A DNA stretch of 64,000 nt. Origin: Geotalea sp. SG265 (lineage in GTDB: Bacteria; Desulfobacterota; Desulfuromonadia; Geobacterales; Geobacteraceae). Shown piece after piece: positions 16,629-27,700 of this stretch. Location of the stretch: the NCBI RefSeq assembly GCF_022808985.1, contig NZ_JAKZFT010000002.1, positions 1-64,000 of the forward strand. The letters are read 5' to 3'. Position 1 is the stretch's first letter. Every line of letters begins with the position of its first letter. The translations under genes were made by a program, and so were the position numbers. The notes under the pieces were generated by a model that was not told the DNA's origin, did no database searches, and saw nothing but the letters and a program-made list of their open reading frames with translations.

Positions 16629-19600
16629 CTAAATGGTCCCGACAATATTGATGAACAGCCCCTGGTGCCGATAACCCAGATCAGTCAAGTCATCGGAAAA
16701 ATCGCTGAAGTTATAGCCGGCGCCGATCTTTATGTGGTTGCCCAGATGGCGGTAGAGCCCCAGGAGAACGCCGCTTCGCCGGTCATGGGCATCGGGCAGG
16801 TCGAGCAGTCGCCCTTCCACCATGGCGTCCCACCTGTGGATGAAACGCCAGTCAGCGCGCAGCACGAAGAGATGGGCGCGACTGTCGAAATACTCGGGGT
16901 TGACCCGGTCCACGCTCACCTGCCCGAGCCGGTACGCATACTTGCCCCCCACGGTCCATCTTTCCGTCAGGTTGTACATGGCATCGACCGAAGCGATATG
17001 GCTGCGCTGAAGCACGCCGGCCGTGGTGCTGGTGCCGCTTATCTGACTTGCTGCCGGTACATTGTAGAAGAAGGTATACTTGAACAGGGCGTTGAGCCGG
17101 TCATTGTCGACCGGCCGATAGGCATAGCCCACCACCCCCTCGGTATAGCTGCTGTCGTAGTACTGGTCCTGGGAACTCGTGCTCTGGGAGTAGTTGAGCT
17201 TGCCGATCAGCCGCCAGTCAGGGGTCAGTTGATACCTGAAGCTGTTTTTCAGGAGCCAGGTGGTGCGTTCGATGGTGCTGGTATCCGGTTGCTCCGCATC
17301 ATCCACCCGAAACTCAAGAACGCTCGCTATCTTCACCTTGTCGAATCCGTAGCCGACGTTGACGCCTACAGCCTTCCTTTTTGTTTTGGCACCGGTTTCA
17401 TTGTCCTGCAACGTGCCGAAATCCACCTTGCTGCCGAAATTCAAACGATCGGTGGGGGAGAGATCGACCCCGTAGGTATGGAGAAGACCGGTGGGGACAT
17501 CGCCGTGGGTATAACGCTCTTCCCCATAGACACTGGCACTGTCCGAGTAACGGGTGCGGAAGCCCGACGTCATGCTCCCCTTGTTGGCCTGTACACCATT
17601 GTCGGAACGTTCGTTCTCCAAGGCATAATTGAGATAGATGGTGGTCCGGTCACTGTAGAGATACTCGGTGCCAAGCCGGCCAGCCACACCCAGGTCCCCC
17701 TCGGAAGCCTCGCCATTGACCTTGAAGCGGTCGGTTAGCCGATAGGCGCCGCCAATGCCGATCCGGTCGTTACCTTCGCGGTTCCCGGATGTCCTAACGG
17801 TTTTCTGGGTGAAGAGATAACTGTCCCAGCGCGCCCTGGAATCGTATGTGACTCTTGCGACACTGTCGATGCGATCTCCCTCTTCCTGGGTCAGGGGAAC
17901 CACCGTCGACTCATCCCTGCGCCTGTCCCCGCGCGCACCAAAGCTGAGCTTCCACTGTTCGTCCACCTGGTAATTGACATTCAGCTCTGCAGACTTTGTC
18001 CCGAGCCCCTGGTCCACCGTCCGCTGGTCGGTTTTGACTGTAAGCCCAATCCGGTCGGTTAAAGGGAGGTTCAGGGTACCGCCGATGAGAGAGGTTTCCC
18101 GGCCGGCAACCTGCCCGGGCGCCGAATATCCCGCCTCCAACACCTGATCGTACAAGGTGAGCCGGCCCCGCCAGTTCTTGCGGACATCCTGCAGGTCCAG
18201 GCTTGTATCAATCCGGTAGGCCATGGCAGCGGTACCGGGACCGGCTGTGGTCTGGACAGTACTGTTGAAGCCGCCATCCGTTGAACTGGAAGTGAAGAGA
18301 TCGGAACCCTGGCTGCGGCCGGTCTCAAGCTTGAGCCAGGTGGCGGATGACTTGCGGAGGGTAAGGTCCGCGCCGACAAGGCTGGTGTCGTTACCGCCGT
18401 CAGTCCCCTCGCTGCCGGTCACGCCCACCTTGACATAATCGCTGAGCCAGTAGTGGGCCCGGCCACCATAGGTGATCGTGTCCAGGTCCTCCACCCCGGG
18501 GGTAAATTCGTAGCGGACGACGAGAAAGACAGGATTGCCGCCAATGGACTCACTGTGTACAAGAAGATTATCGGCTGCAGTTGAACTCAGAGGCTGGGTC
18601 AGTAGCAGTCGCCCCTGCAGGTAGTCCAGGTCGTAATCCAGATTCGGCGCCAGGTCCTTGACCTCGAGCACGACACCCGAGTCCTTGTCGCGGACCTCGA
18701 TACGCACCCGTTCCGAACCCTGCAGAATGTCCTGCCGGCGCAGGTAATAGAGAGAGCCGCCTGTGCCGCGAAACTCGTCCCGCCCCGCCGCCGTCCCCGG
18801 CTGGGCGGCAAAACCGTCGATTAGAAGGCGTTTTTCACCGAAGCTGGTGATGCCCTGGGGTTGAAAATGGAGATTGCCGCCGTATAGCCCCCGGTCCACC
18901 TGGGCAAGATCATTGTCCGTATAGCCCACCTTGAAATTGCCCCAGAGGCCGTAACTGTCCTGTTTTTTCAGCTTGGCGTAGAACTTGCCGCTGGTCGGCG
19001 CGTCTTCCTGAACCGTGCTGTCATCGCCGTAGGTGGGGAGATGGTACTCTGGGTTGATACGCCTGAAAAGTGCCTCGGGCGACCTGTTCAGGAAGTTGCT
19101 GAAAAGTTCGTCAAGTGGCCCTTCCCGTGTATCCGCGCTGGCAGTCAGCCCCCAGCCGTCACCGAACTGCCCTTTCGTGTAGAAGGCAAGCCGTCCCTGG
19201 GCATTGAAGTCGCTACTGTACTGGAGCTTGTCCGGAGCGAGCAAATGGGCAGGACCGTCGGTCTTGTTGGCCGACAGGGTCAGGTCGGCAATTCCGACGG
19301 TAAACCAATCCTTCTTCTTCAGCTCCAGGTCGCGCAGGAAAAGATCACCGCTGCCGCCCTTGTCGAGCACGGCAACTTCCACGGTATGCATCCCCTTTGG
19401 CAGGATTTCCTCGGCGATGAAGCGTCCCTCTCCGTCCACTGGCTCAGGGTATCCGGCAAGCCAGGCGCGGTATCCCGCCGGGATCGCGCTGCCGTATGCC
19501 TGGACCATTCCGCCGTCAACAGGAATATTCCTCACGGCAATGCGGCTGCCGCCGTATCCGGCCAACAGCTCCCTGTCGGTATCAGCCTTGGCAATGGAAG

Positions 19601-21731
19601 GATCGAGGTGATCGATCACCCACAAGGGCTGGGGTGTCGTCTCGTCGAAATTGCCATTCCCATCGTAGACGCGGGCCAGATATTTCAGCTCCCGGCCCGG
19701 AGCTGAATACGATGGAAAACTGGGCTGCCATGTCCCGATCCATTCGCTATCGATGGGAATGACGGCAACGGGGGTATCACGGACAGACTGAGTCTCATCG
19801 AATACCCTCACCTCTGCCTTTTTTATAAAGCTGTGGTAGTTGGCGTACAGGCGGAAACGGACCAGGTTTTCGGCAACATCTGTTTCGGGAATGTCCTGAT
19901 AGCGGATGCTGCGTGGCCAGGCGGTTATATTCAGCCGGGGCTCCGCCTTCAGGTTGTCGTACTTGAACTGGATTTTGGCAGAATCGAGGGCCACGTCGGT
20001 GCAACGCTGCACATCCGGGATGCTCTTGTTCGGATCGTCAACCTGCTTGCCATCCACGGAGATACGCATGAGATTGAGGCTGAAGGGGTTAGCGGTGTTA
20101 ATTTCGCGGGTCATGCGAATAATATCAACCCCTTCGTAATCATTGAGAGGAACCAGCTCGTCATAAACGATCTGCACCTGGACCTGCGACACCGACGACT
20201 GGGTAAATCCCGTATTCACCGGATCTGCCGACTGGACATAACCTCGCCCCTCGAACTCCATGTGCTTGGCGTCAAGCCCCATCTTCTCGCCCACGGCAGT
20301 CATGGTCCGGCGGGCGCGCGCCATGGACCAGCCGATATCGTCGCCATAAATGGCCGCAGTACGGCGGTCAAGCCTTTCATCGGCGATATAACCGACGAAG
20401 CGCAGGCGAACATTGGTTTTATCCTTGATCTCGTCCATGAGCTGTCGCAACCGGTCCGTATAGCCATCAGGGACGACAGGGTTACCGTCCTGGAACAGGA
20501 TCGGCGCAATGGCTCCCGAGGGGGGATCGTACACCCTGGTGACTGTTTGGTTTCCAGCCTCCTCCGGGCAGAGCTGCGGTTCATCGGGGAGTTCCTGGAG
20601 CGCGTCATCGTGCCAGAATTCCACCTCCACCCGCCGGTTCATGGCACGCCCCTGGGCTGTGTCGTTGGTGGCCACCGGCTGTAAAGCCCCCTTGCCGTCG
20701 CTTTCCACCTTCACCTTGGAATCCTTCAGCGCATCCTGGACCGCCAGGGCAATACGCCGGGCCACCGCCTTCGACAGCCCGTTCTGATCTGCATAGATAC
20801 GCTCATCACGCCCCTCGAGGGAGCCATTGTCGCTGTGGGCAATAAACTTTACGGCGATGTTCTGCTTACCACGGAGGTTGACCAGTGCCTGCCCGATCTG
20901 GTGCTGAAATTCTTCCGGCACGGTGACCATGGCCGCGTCATAGTGCATGGGGGCGATCAGGTTCCTGACGCGGACGCGATGGGCATTCCCTTCCTTGTAG
21001 CGCATCTTGCAGACCGTCTCGGTGCGGCAGATCTTGACCCGGTTCACCTGGCTGGGAACGACTACTTCCTTTTCCACCATCTTCTCGCCGATTTCGTCAT
21101 ACCAGACCTCTACCTCCACCCGGCGGTTCTGCGCCCGCCCCTCTTCTGTGGCATTGCTGGCAATCGGTTGGCTGTCACCCTTCCCTTCATAGGAGATGGC
21201 TTCCGGCGGAAGACCGAGGGCGCGCTGGAAATGTTCGGCCACGGTCCCGGCTCGTTCGCGAGAGAGGCCGGTATTGTCGCCATATTTAGCTTTGAGGGGG
21301 CCGATGAGCGCCTGGGGATCTGCGTGGCCGACGAAGTGAAGACGGACGTTGAGGCGGCCGCGCATCTTTTCCAGCACCCCCCGCAAAAGCTCCACATACT
21401 CGTCGGGAATATCAGCCCGGCCGGTACGAAAACGGATGGGAGGGACCACGTTCATCACCTTGATGGTCTTCACTTCCTTCTCAGGAACCAGGCGTTTCTC
21501 GGTGCGGTCCCCCTGGTCCTCCGCAAATATGGAGGGGTCAAGGAGCCAGGGGGTCAGGGCCTGGTCATTGGGCAGATGCTTCTCGGTCGCCTCCCCGGAC
21601 GTAGCGGCCTCTCTGGTTCCCGCATTCCCGTTCATCGTTTTCACAGGTGAGGTTTCTGCGCAGACCACGGTTTTCACACCGGCTACACACAAAAGGAGCA
21701 TACATGTTAGGGCGATGCCACGATTCACCAT
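16629..21731 (-). CDS. Triple-OmpA-domain outer-membrane beta-barrel protein, 1700 aa
   Basis: Signal peptide (cleavage near AGVKTVVCA), then three OmpA-type peptidoglycan-binding domains at about 95-212, 258-374 and 410-525. Each has the QNRRVEVE/MNRRVEVE-type signature, the third being degenerate (SVSQVQVQIVYDE). Residues ~530-840 look like Ig-like/beta-sandwich domains, and ~850-1700 are alternating hydrophobic/polar strands typical of a large beta-barrel (many RxNxSY/YxYxxD patterns). It probably anchors to the cell wall and forms an outer-membrane pore or base for the giant DUF11 protein encoded directly upstream (64 bp gap). Myxococcus GltA/B/H are outer-membrane barrels in the comparable machine. 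Function inferred. Confidence 0.85.
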   Translation of the reverse strand: MVNRGIALTCMLLLCVAGVKTVVCAETSPVKTMNGNAGTREAATSGEATEKHLPNDQALTPWLLDPSIFAEDQGDRTEKRLVPEKEVKTIKVMNVVPPIRFRTGRADIPDEYVELLRGVLEKMRGRLNVRLHFVGHADPQALIGPLKAKYGDNTGLSRERAGTVAEHFQRALGLPPEAISYEGKGDSQPIASNATEEGRAQNRRVEVEVWYDEIGEKMVEKEVVVPSQVNRVKICRTETVCKMRYKEGNAHRVRVRNLIAPMHYDAAMVTVPEEFQHQIGQALVNLRGKQNIAVKFIAHSDNGSLEGRDERIYADQNGLSKAVARRIALAVQDALKDSKVKVESDGKGALQPVATNDTAQGRAMNRRVEVEFWHDDALQELPDEPQLCPEEAGNQTVTRVYDPPSGAIAPILFQDGNPVVPDGYTDRLRQLMDEIKDKTNVRLRFVGYIADERLDRRTAAIYGDDIGWSMARARRTMTAVGEKMGLDAKHMEFEGRGYVQSADPVNTGFTQSSVSQVQVQIVYDELVPLNDYEGVDIIRMTREINTANPFSLNLMRISVDGKQVDDPNKSIPDVQRCTDVALDSAKIQFKYDNLKAEPRLNITAWPRSIRYQDIPETDVAENLVRFRLYANYHSFIKKAEVRVFDETQSVRDTPVAVIPIDSEWIGTWQPSFPSYSAPGRELKYLARVYDGNGNFDETTPQPLWVIDHLDPSIAKADTDRELLAGYGGSRIAVRNIPVDGGMVQAYGSAIPAGYRAWLAGYPEPVDGEGRFIAEEILPKGMHTVEVAVLDKGGSGDLFLRDLELKKKDWFTVGIADLTLSANKTDGPAHLLAPDKLQYSSDFNAQGRLAFYTKGQFGDGWGLTASADTREGPLDELFSNFLNRSPEALFRRINPEYHLPTYGDDSTVQEDAPTSGKFYAKLKKQDSYGLWGNFKVGYTDNDLAQVDRGLYGGNLHFQPQGITSFGEKRLLIDGFAAQPGTAAGRDEFRGTGGSLYYLRRQDILQGSERVRIEVRDKDSGVVLEVKDLAPNLDYDLDYLQGRLLLTQPLSSTAADNLLVHSESIGGNPVFLVVRYEFTPGVEDLDTITYGGRAHYWLSDYVKVGVTGSEGTDGGNDTSLVGADLTLRKSSATWLKLETGRSQGSDLFTSSSTDGGFNSTVQTTAGPGTAAMAYRIDTSLDLQDVRKNWRGRLTLYDQVLEAGYSAPGQVAGRETSLIGGTLNLPLTDRIGLTVKTDQRTVDQGLGTKSAELNVNYQVDEQWKLSFGARGDRRRDESTVVPLTQEEGDRIDSVARVTYDSRARWDSYLFTQKTVRTSGNREGNDRIGIGGAYRLTDRFKVNGEASEGDLGVAGRLGTEYLYSDRTTIYLNYALENERSDNGVQANKGSMTSGFRTRYSDSASVYGEERYTHGDVPTGLLHTYGVDLSPTDRLNFGSKVDFGTLQDNETGAKTKRKAVGVNVGYGFDKVKIASVLEFRVDDAEQPDTSTIERTTWLLKNSFRYQLTPDWRLIGKLNYSQSTSSQDQYYDSSYTEGVVGYAYRPVDNDRLNALFKYTFFYNVPAASQISGTSTTAGVLQRSHIASVDAMYNLTERWTVGGKYAYRLGQVSVDRVNPEYFDSRAHLFVLRADWRFIHRWDAMVEGRLLDLPDAHDRRSGVLLGLYRHLGNHIKIGAGYNFSDFSDDLTDLGYRHQGLFINIVGTI

Positions 21732-21795
21732 TAATCCATCCGTCTATCAGAACAGGTTAGAGTAGTTTTTCTTCCGTCAACCGGCTGCGTCCGCA

Positions 21796-24700
21796 TCAGG
21801 GGGGCGACCCTCGCCGCCAGAAAACCTCGGTTTCAATTGTGAGCTGGTATCCGCCGTCCCATTTGCCGGTGATTTCCTTTTTCAGCGCCTTGAGGCGGTC
21901 ATCGACAAGTCCACGGCTTTCGTTCTCCGCCAGATAGGACAGCCGCAGCACCGACGGTGCTTTCCGCAATTCCTTCAACAACAGGTCGATCCTCGGCTGC
22001 CACTGCATTCGAAGCTTGGTGGTCCCGGGTTCGAAGACGCCGTCGGCGATATCCATAGAGACCACATGGTGGATGGTAGCGCCAAAGTTATAGCGGAGCA
22101 TTTTGCCGCGAGTGGCGCGCTGCACCTGGGGATTTTCGCTGGTCACCCGGTAGCCGGTGGGCAGGGTCCGGTCATCCAGCTTGAGAATGAAATTGCTGCC
22201 GCGGTCCTCGTCCGGGACCACCGCGCAGATGATATGGAACCGCCCATACTCATCGGTAGTGGCGATGAGCCCGCGGGCGGTCACGGTGCGCACACCGGGG
22301 AGCCCTTTCTCCCCGGCATCCTGGTTACCGTTGGCGTTGGTATCGTCAAAGACCTTGCCGATGATGTCGGTGCAGTCCAGGTCCGGATCGGCAATGACGC
22401 GCACCGTCGCAGCGGCAACTCCCGAGGCAATGGTGCCGGTGGCGTTGTCCATGACCTGGGCGCGATTCACATATTCCCCTTCGGAAACGCCGGAACCGAC
22501 GATCATGAGGAAGGTGATGGTATGGGTCGTACTGCTGGAGAGTTGGGAAATGTTCCAGATCAGCTGGCGGTTATTCATCACCGGCTCGATCTTCAGCTTG
22601 TCCAAACGTGCCGACCCGGCCACATATTTGAAGCCGAGGGGAAAGGTATCGACCACGCTCAGGTTTTGTAACGTAACGCCCAGGGTGTTTTTCAGGGTGA
22701 TGGTGTAGGGGACCAGCTGGCTCTTCGTCACGTCAACAAGGGCTGCAGTCTTGGTGATTGCAATGGCCGTGTCGAGGGTCGGATCGATGGGGAGATGGTT
22801 ATTGTATATCTGGCCGTATCCTGGCTGGAGATTGTTCAGGGTGAGACGCAGGTAGTAAGCGGTACCCGTTCCCGCGGGCACTGAAATGACCGGTGCCAGT
22901 GCGGAGACCTGCGCTTCGCAGTAGTTGGATGTAGTCGGCACCGCATCCGCCGCACTTCCCGGGCAGTCCGGGACGGAAAACGATGTGGTAGCGGTGCTAA
23001 ATGCGGCGGGAACCAGTCTTGAGACGCCGGATAGGTATCCTGAGGCCGGCGGAGTAACTTGAATGAGGTAGTCCACACCGGTGGGACAGGAAGGATCGCT
23101 GAAGTTCAGATCGAATTTATAGTAGCCGCTGCTGGTCGTGACCTGTCCCTGTTGCGTCGGATCATTGAAGCAGCTGCTGGCTACAGGCAAGTTGCTCGAC
23201 GCCTGGACCATGGTCAGTGTCGCGCCTGCTACCGGTGTACGCATGATGGAATTGTAGACCACACCGTTGGGGGTCAGCGGCAGGTCCAGGTCCTGCAGAA
23301 ACCCTCCAGAACCGGCTACGATGTTGGAGATGCGCTGTAAACCATTGGTGAATTGAGAACTGCACCAGCCCAACATTGCCGTACTCGCACCAGCCCCTGG
23401 AGCACGGAAGCGCAGCTCGTAGGTAATGGACGTACCGGCGTTTGGTGTGACGCCGCTGAAATGATAGGCGCCATCGGCATCGGTAGTTAACGTGCCCACA
23501 AGTCCGCCATTCTGATAAAGGTCCACAGTCCAGCCAGCCAATGACAGTTCGCCGCTGTCCTGGCTGTTGTTGAAATTGGCGTCCTGCCAGACCAGGCCAT
23601 TAAGGCTCGCGCTTCCCGGCATACCGCCAGCAGTGACGGAGGTGCTGGCATTGGCGGTCTGGACAGGAGTGTTCCAGGCTGCCTGGCCGGTGTTGGTGAT
23701 GACGCTGCCGCTCGCCACGGTTTTCAAAATCACTCTGAAACGTAGAATCACGGAACTGCCGGAGGAAAGAGTTCCATAGGTAGCGCCGTAATTGGCGGTA
23801 ACCACCGGCGATGTGAAGCTGACCCCTTTAACGGAGCCGTTCATGGTCGCGGAACCATTGACGTACGTGGCCTGTGCCAGGAGAGGAGTCAGGTCATCGG
23901 TTATAACCACATTCGTGGCCGGGACCTGGCCGATATTTGTGGCCTGGATCGTATATTCCAGTGCGCTTCCCGGCAGGGCAGCGCCGCCGCCAACCACCAC
24001 CGCCGATTTGGTGATGGAAAGCTGCTGGGTGTTACCCACGACAATGACCGTCGGTTGATAGCCATTGGTGGAGTTGCCGTCGGCATCGGTTAAGAGCACC
24101 GGCAACTGGGTGGTCGCCACGCTGCCCTGGTTGCTGATGATGGTGGCGGACCCAACACCCGAATCAACCTGTACCTTGAAGCTGACGACACCGGTGCCGC
24201 CTGCCGCAAGAGTTCCACCGTACGAGGGGGGTGACGGCGGAGTGATCCCTGCGGAGACGACACCGATGCCGTTGGCGAGTGGCGATATGCCGGGGGTGGA
24301 ATCAGCAATCGCCACGCCATTCATCTGTACCGAATTGGCCACGTAAGTGGTGCCGGTTGGAATCGCGTCGGTCAATATCACCCCAGAAGCCTGGGTTGCT
24401 CCAGAGTTGGTAAGGGTGATGGTGTACTGAAGGGTGTCACCCGGATCGACGAGGCCATTGCCGTTCACGTCCCCAGCCAGTTGAACCGTCTTCAGGGCGT
24501 AGACCAACGGCAAGTTCCCCACCACAACCGTCGTGGGATCGTTCGGCACCGGAGTAGCCGGGTTGTCGGAGGGCTGTTCGACGAAGGGGCCGCTCCCTGC
24601 CCCTGATCCATTGACAAATCCCTGGTTCGAAATGAGGGTACCGGCCACCACGTTCCTGCTGACCACCACCTGGAAGGTGACCGTGGCCATGTTCGTTGCC

Positions 24701-27700
24701 GTGCCGGCGGTCGCCGGCATTGCCCCTGCAGTCAAATCAGCCGGAGAATTTATCGGCAAACCATTCTGCAGAATACTGACGCCGGCACTCAGGTCCGCAA
24801 CAGCCTTGCCGTTGAGCATGGTGCTGTTGGCCACATAGGACGTATTGGCGGGTATCAGGTCCCGCAGCGTCACGCCGGTGGCATTCTCGGTACCAATATT
24901 TTTCACCGTAATGGTATAGCGCAGGGTATCGCCGGCCATGAAGGTGGCAGTACCGGAGGTGATGTCCTGCACCGTCTTCAGGACCTGGAAGACCGGCGAC
25001 GAGGTGATGAGGGTCTGGGTCGGATTGGCCGCACCGGTGATGGACGGATCATCGCTTGACTGGGTCGGCATCAGATTGGAGCCGATCTGGGCCTGGTTCA
25101 GGACGAGGGTACCGCTGTTGATGACCGGCGCCAGGGTAACCTGGAACTGAATGACCAGTGAGTCACCCGCCTGCCCCTGGGGAGCAACGGAGAGATTGCC
25201 GATATTCACCAGACCGGTCCCCTTTGTCCCACCGCTCGGTGTTGTCAATGAGGTATTCGCGCCTGCCGGAACGGAGAGGATCTTGAGTGTCCCGGAGGCG
25301 AACATGGCGGACGGATTCAGCTTGTCCAACTCATCGGTCAAGGTGAAATTCGATGCTGCCAGAGAACCGATATTCTGAATTTTAAAGGTGTATTGCAGCG
25401 TATCTCCGGGCCTGGCGTTGGCACCGGACTGACCGGTGGTCGCGTTGTAGACGGTCTTATCAAATGTCAGAAGTGGCGCCAAGGTGGTCACCGTGAATGC
25501 GTCCTGATTATCCAGGACGCCAGGTGTACCATTGGTCAACGGGGCGGTGAAGGTCTGTATATTGCCCGGCGCGGTAACGGCCGGATCAGCACTTAACCAC
25601 CGGGTCGCGGCCGCAACGTTTGTCAGAGTGATCCCCCCGGCCGTGTTGGGATCGAGCGATGCGCTATAGGTAACAATCAATCGATCCGTCGGCGGTATCG
25701 CTGCCGCGGATGACTTCATGGCAACCGTGAAGGTGCAGGCAGGCGCACCGGCAAAACTGACGATAAAATCCGTGCCATTGACAAGCGATGCGGAGACAGG
25801 CGTAACCCCGTCGGCCTGGTAGATCCGTGCCGTAACGTTGGTCGGCGCAGAACCGCACATGCTGCCCGGAGATGGGCTGGATACATTCGGAAGGATGTCC
25901 GTCAGGGTCGCCTGCCATGCGGTGCTGCCACCGGTATTCTGTACATTCAGCGTGAAGGTGCCGGGGGCAAGGGCGCTGATGGTGGCAGGCCCGCTCTTCT
26001 GCATGTTCAGCGCAGGTCCGACAATGGTGATGGCGGGGCTTGCGCCAGGGGCGCCGTTAGCCTGCGTGGCTGCGGTGTTATTCACGCTGTCGTAGGTGTA
26101 GGTGGCGGTGTTCTGGAACTGCTTTCCCAAGGTGTTGACTGCGGAATTGGCAAGGATCACCGTCACATTGACCACTATCTGCTGCCCCGCAGGGATGTCG
26201 ATACCGTTGACGGTATCCTGGATAATGAGGTTTGTGGCCGTGCCCGTATTCACCGGGGTAAAGGACGGACCTGACACGCGCTGGACGCTGACAAAACTCA
26301 GGTCCACGCCGGTGACGGAGGAGCGCAAGTCATCCAGGATACGCACGTCATACATCGCAGTGGGCTGAGGCGTGGCCGGGATTCTAATTTGATAGGCAAA
26401 GGGCTGACCGATGGCAGCTGTGGCTACCAGGGCCTGCTTCGACAGTGCCGTCGCCGAGGCACTGGTCAGCTGGACCGCGGCTGTGCTGGTCGGACCATAC
26501 GCCTGCCGGTTTGTAACCACACTGGAAGCAGGGACATCCTGGCTGTCGAAGGAGTAGTAATTTGTGACCCGTGCCTGGTTGTTCAGAGTCATTCCCGCAC
26601 CAAGGCCGCTGTCGGTCTTGACCTGGTAGACCACCTGCAAAGTCTGGCCCGGCGGAATGGCGTAGAGAGCGGAGGAACCGGCAGTGTCGAAATTCCAGGT
26701 GGCGACACCGGTGACCGAGCTATAGGTCGGAGCCAGCGTTGGGAGGGTGGCCGTTACCGCATTGGTCACGGTATTGACCAATATAATGCTGCTTGTACTA
26801 ACACCCGCCTGACGCATCCCCACCGGCAGCGTATCGGCCAGGATGGTATTGTAGGCCGGGGCTGCGCCGCTGTTGGCAATCTTCACCGTATATGTGACTG
26901 GCTCGCCTGCAGTAATGACCGTGTTTCCGTTGGCCGTTACGGCACTTTTGGAGACATTCAGCATCGGTTGCCAGATGTTGACGGTGGCGTTGGCGGTTTT
27001 AGGCGTCGCAGCAAAGCCGTCGATGGCGTAGCTGAGGGTGGCATTGTTGGCCAGCTGCTGGGCCGTGGGGGACTGCGCGAGGATGTCCCTCACCACGTGA
27101 GCACGGTACTGGATAATGAGGGTATTATTGGCAGGGTTGTTATCAACGACGTTGGTAACGTTACCCAGGTTCCAGGTCAGGGTGCCCGTACTCCCTGGCG
27201 CCGGCTGGGAGGCCACCGCATAAGTAAAGTTGCTGCTGCCGGGCGCAGGAGTGATGCTTACCACGCCGTCAAAGGCAAGGCCGGCTGGCAGCTGGTCGGT
27301 GACCATGATATTCTGTGTCACCCCTTCACGCAGGGTCAGAGCAAGATTGTAGAGGACGGTGTCGCCAATGCGCAGGGTTGAATCTGTGCCGGTGCTTGGT
27401 GCGGTGGTCCAGGAGTCGGAGACGACCGATTTTGTGAAGGTGGTTGGATCGATGGAGGAAACGGCGGCAGAGGCGGGACCGGAACAATAGTTGTTCGGTG
27501 CCGTCACATTGGGGCAACCGGCGCCGCTACGCTCTCCCGCGATCGAGCCGGAGAGCGAGGTCCAGTCCACATAGGCATGGTTGGTGACAGGTGCCCCGGT
27601 CGTCTGCAAGACGCTCACCTGGTAAGTGATGACCAGGGTCCCCCCGGTGGGGATATCAAGGTTGGTGTCACCGTTCTGGCTGCCCCACGCCAGGGCGCCA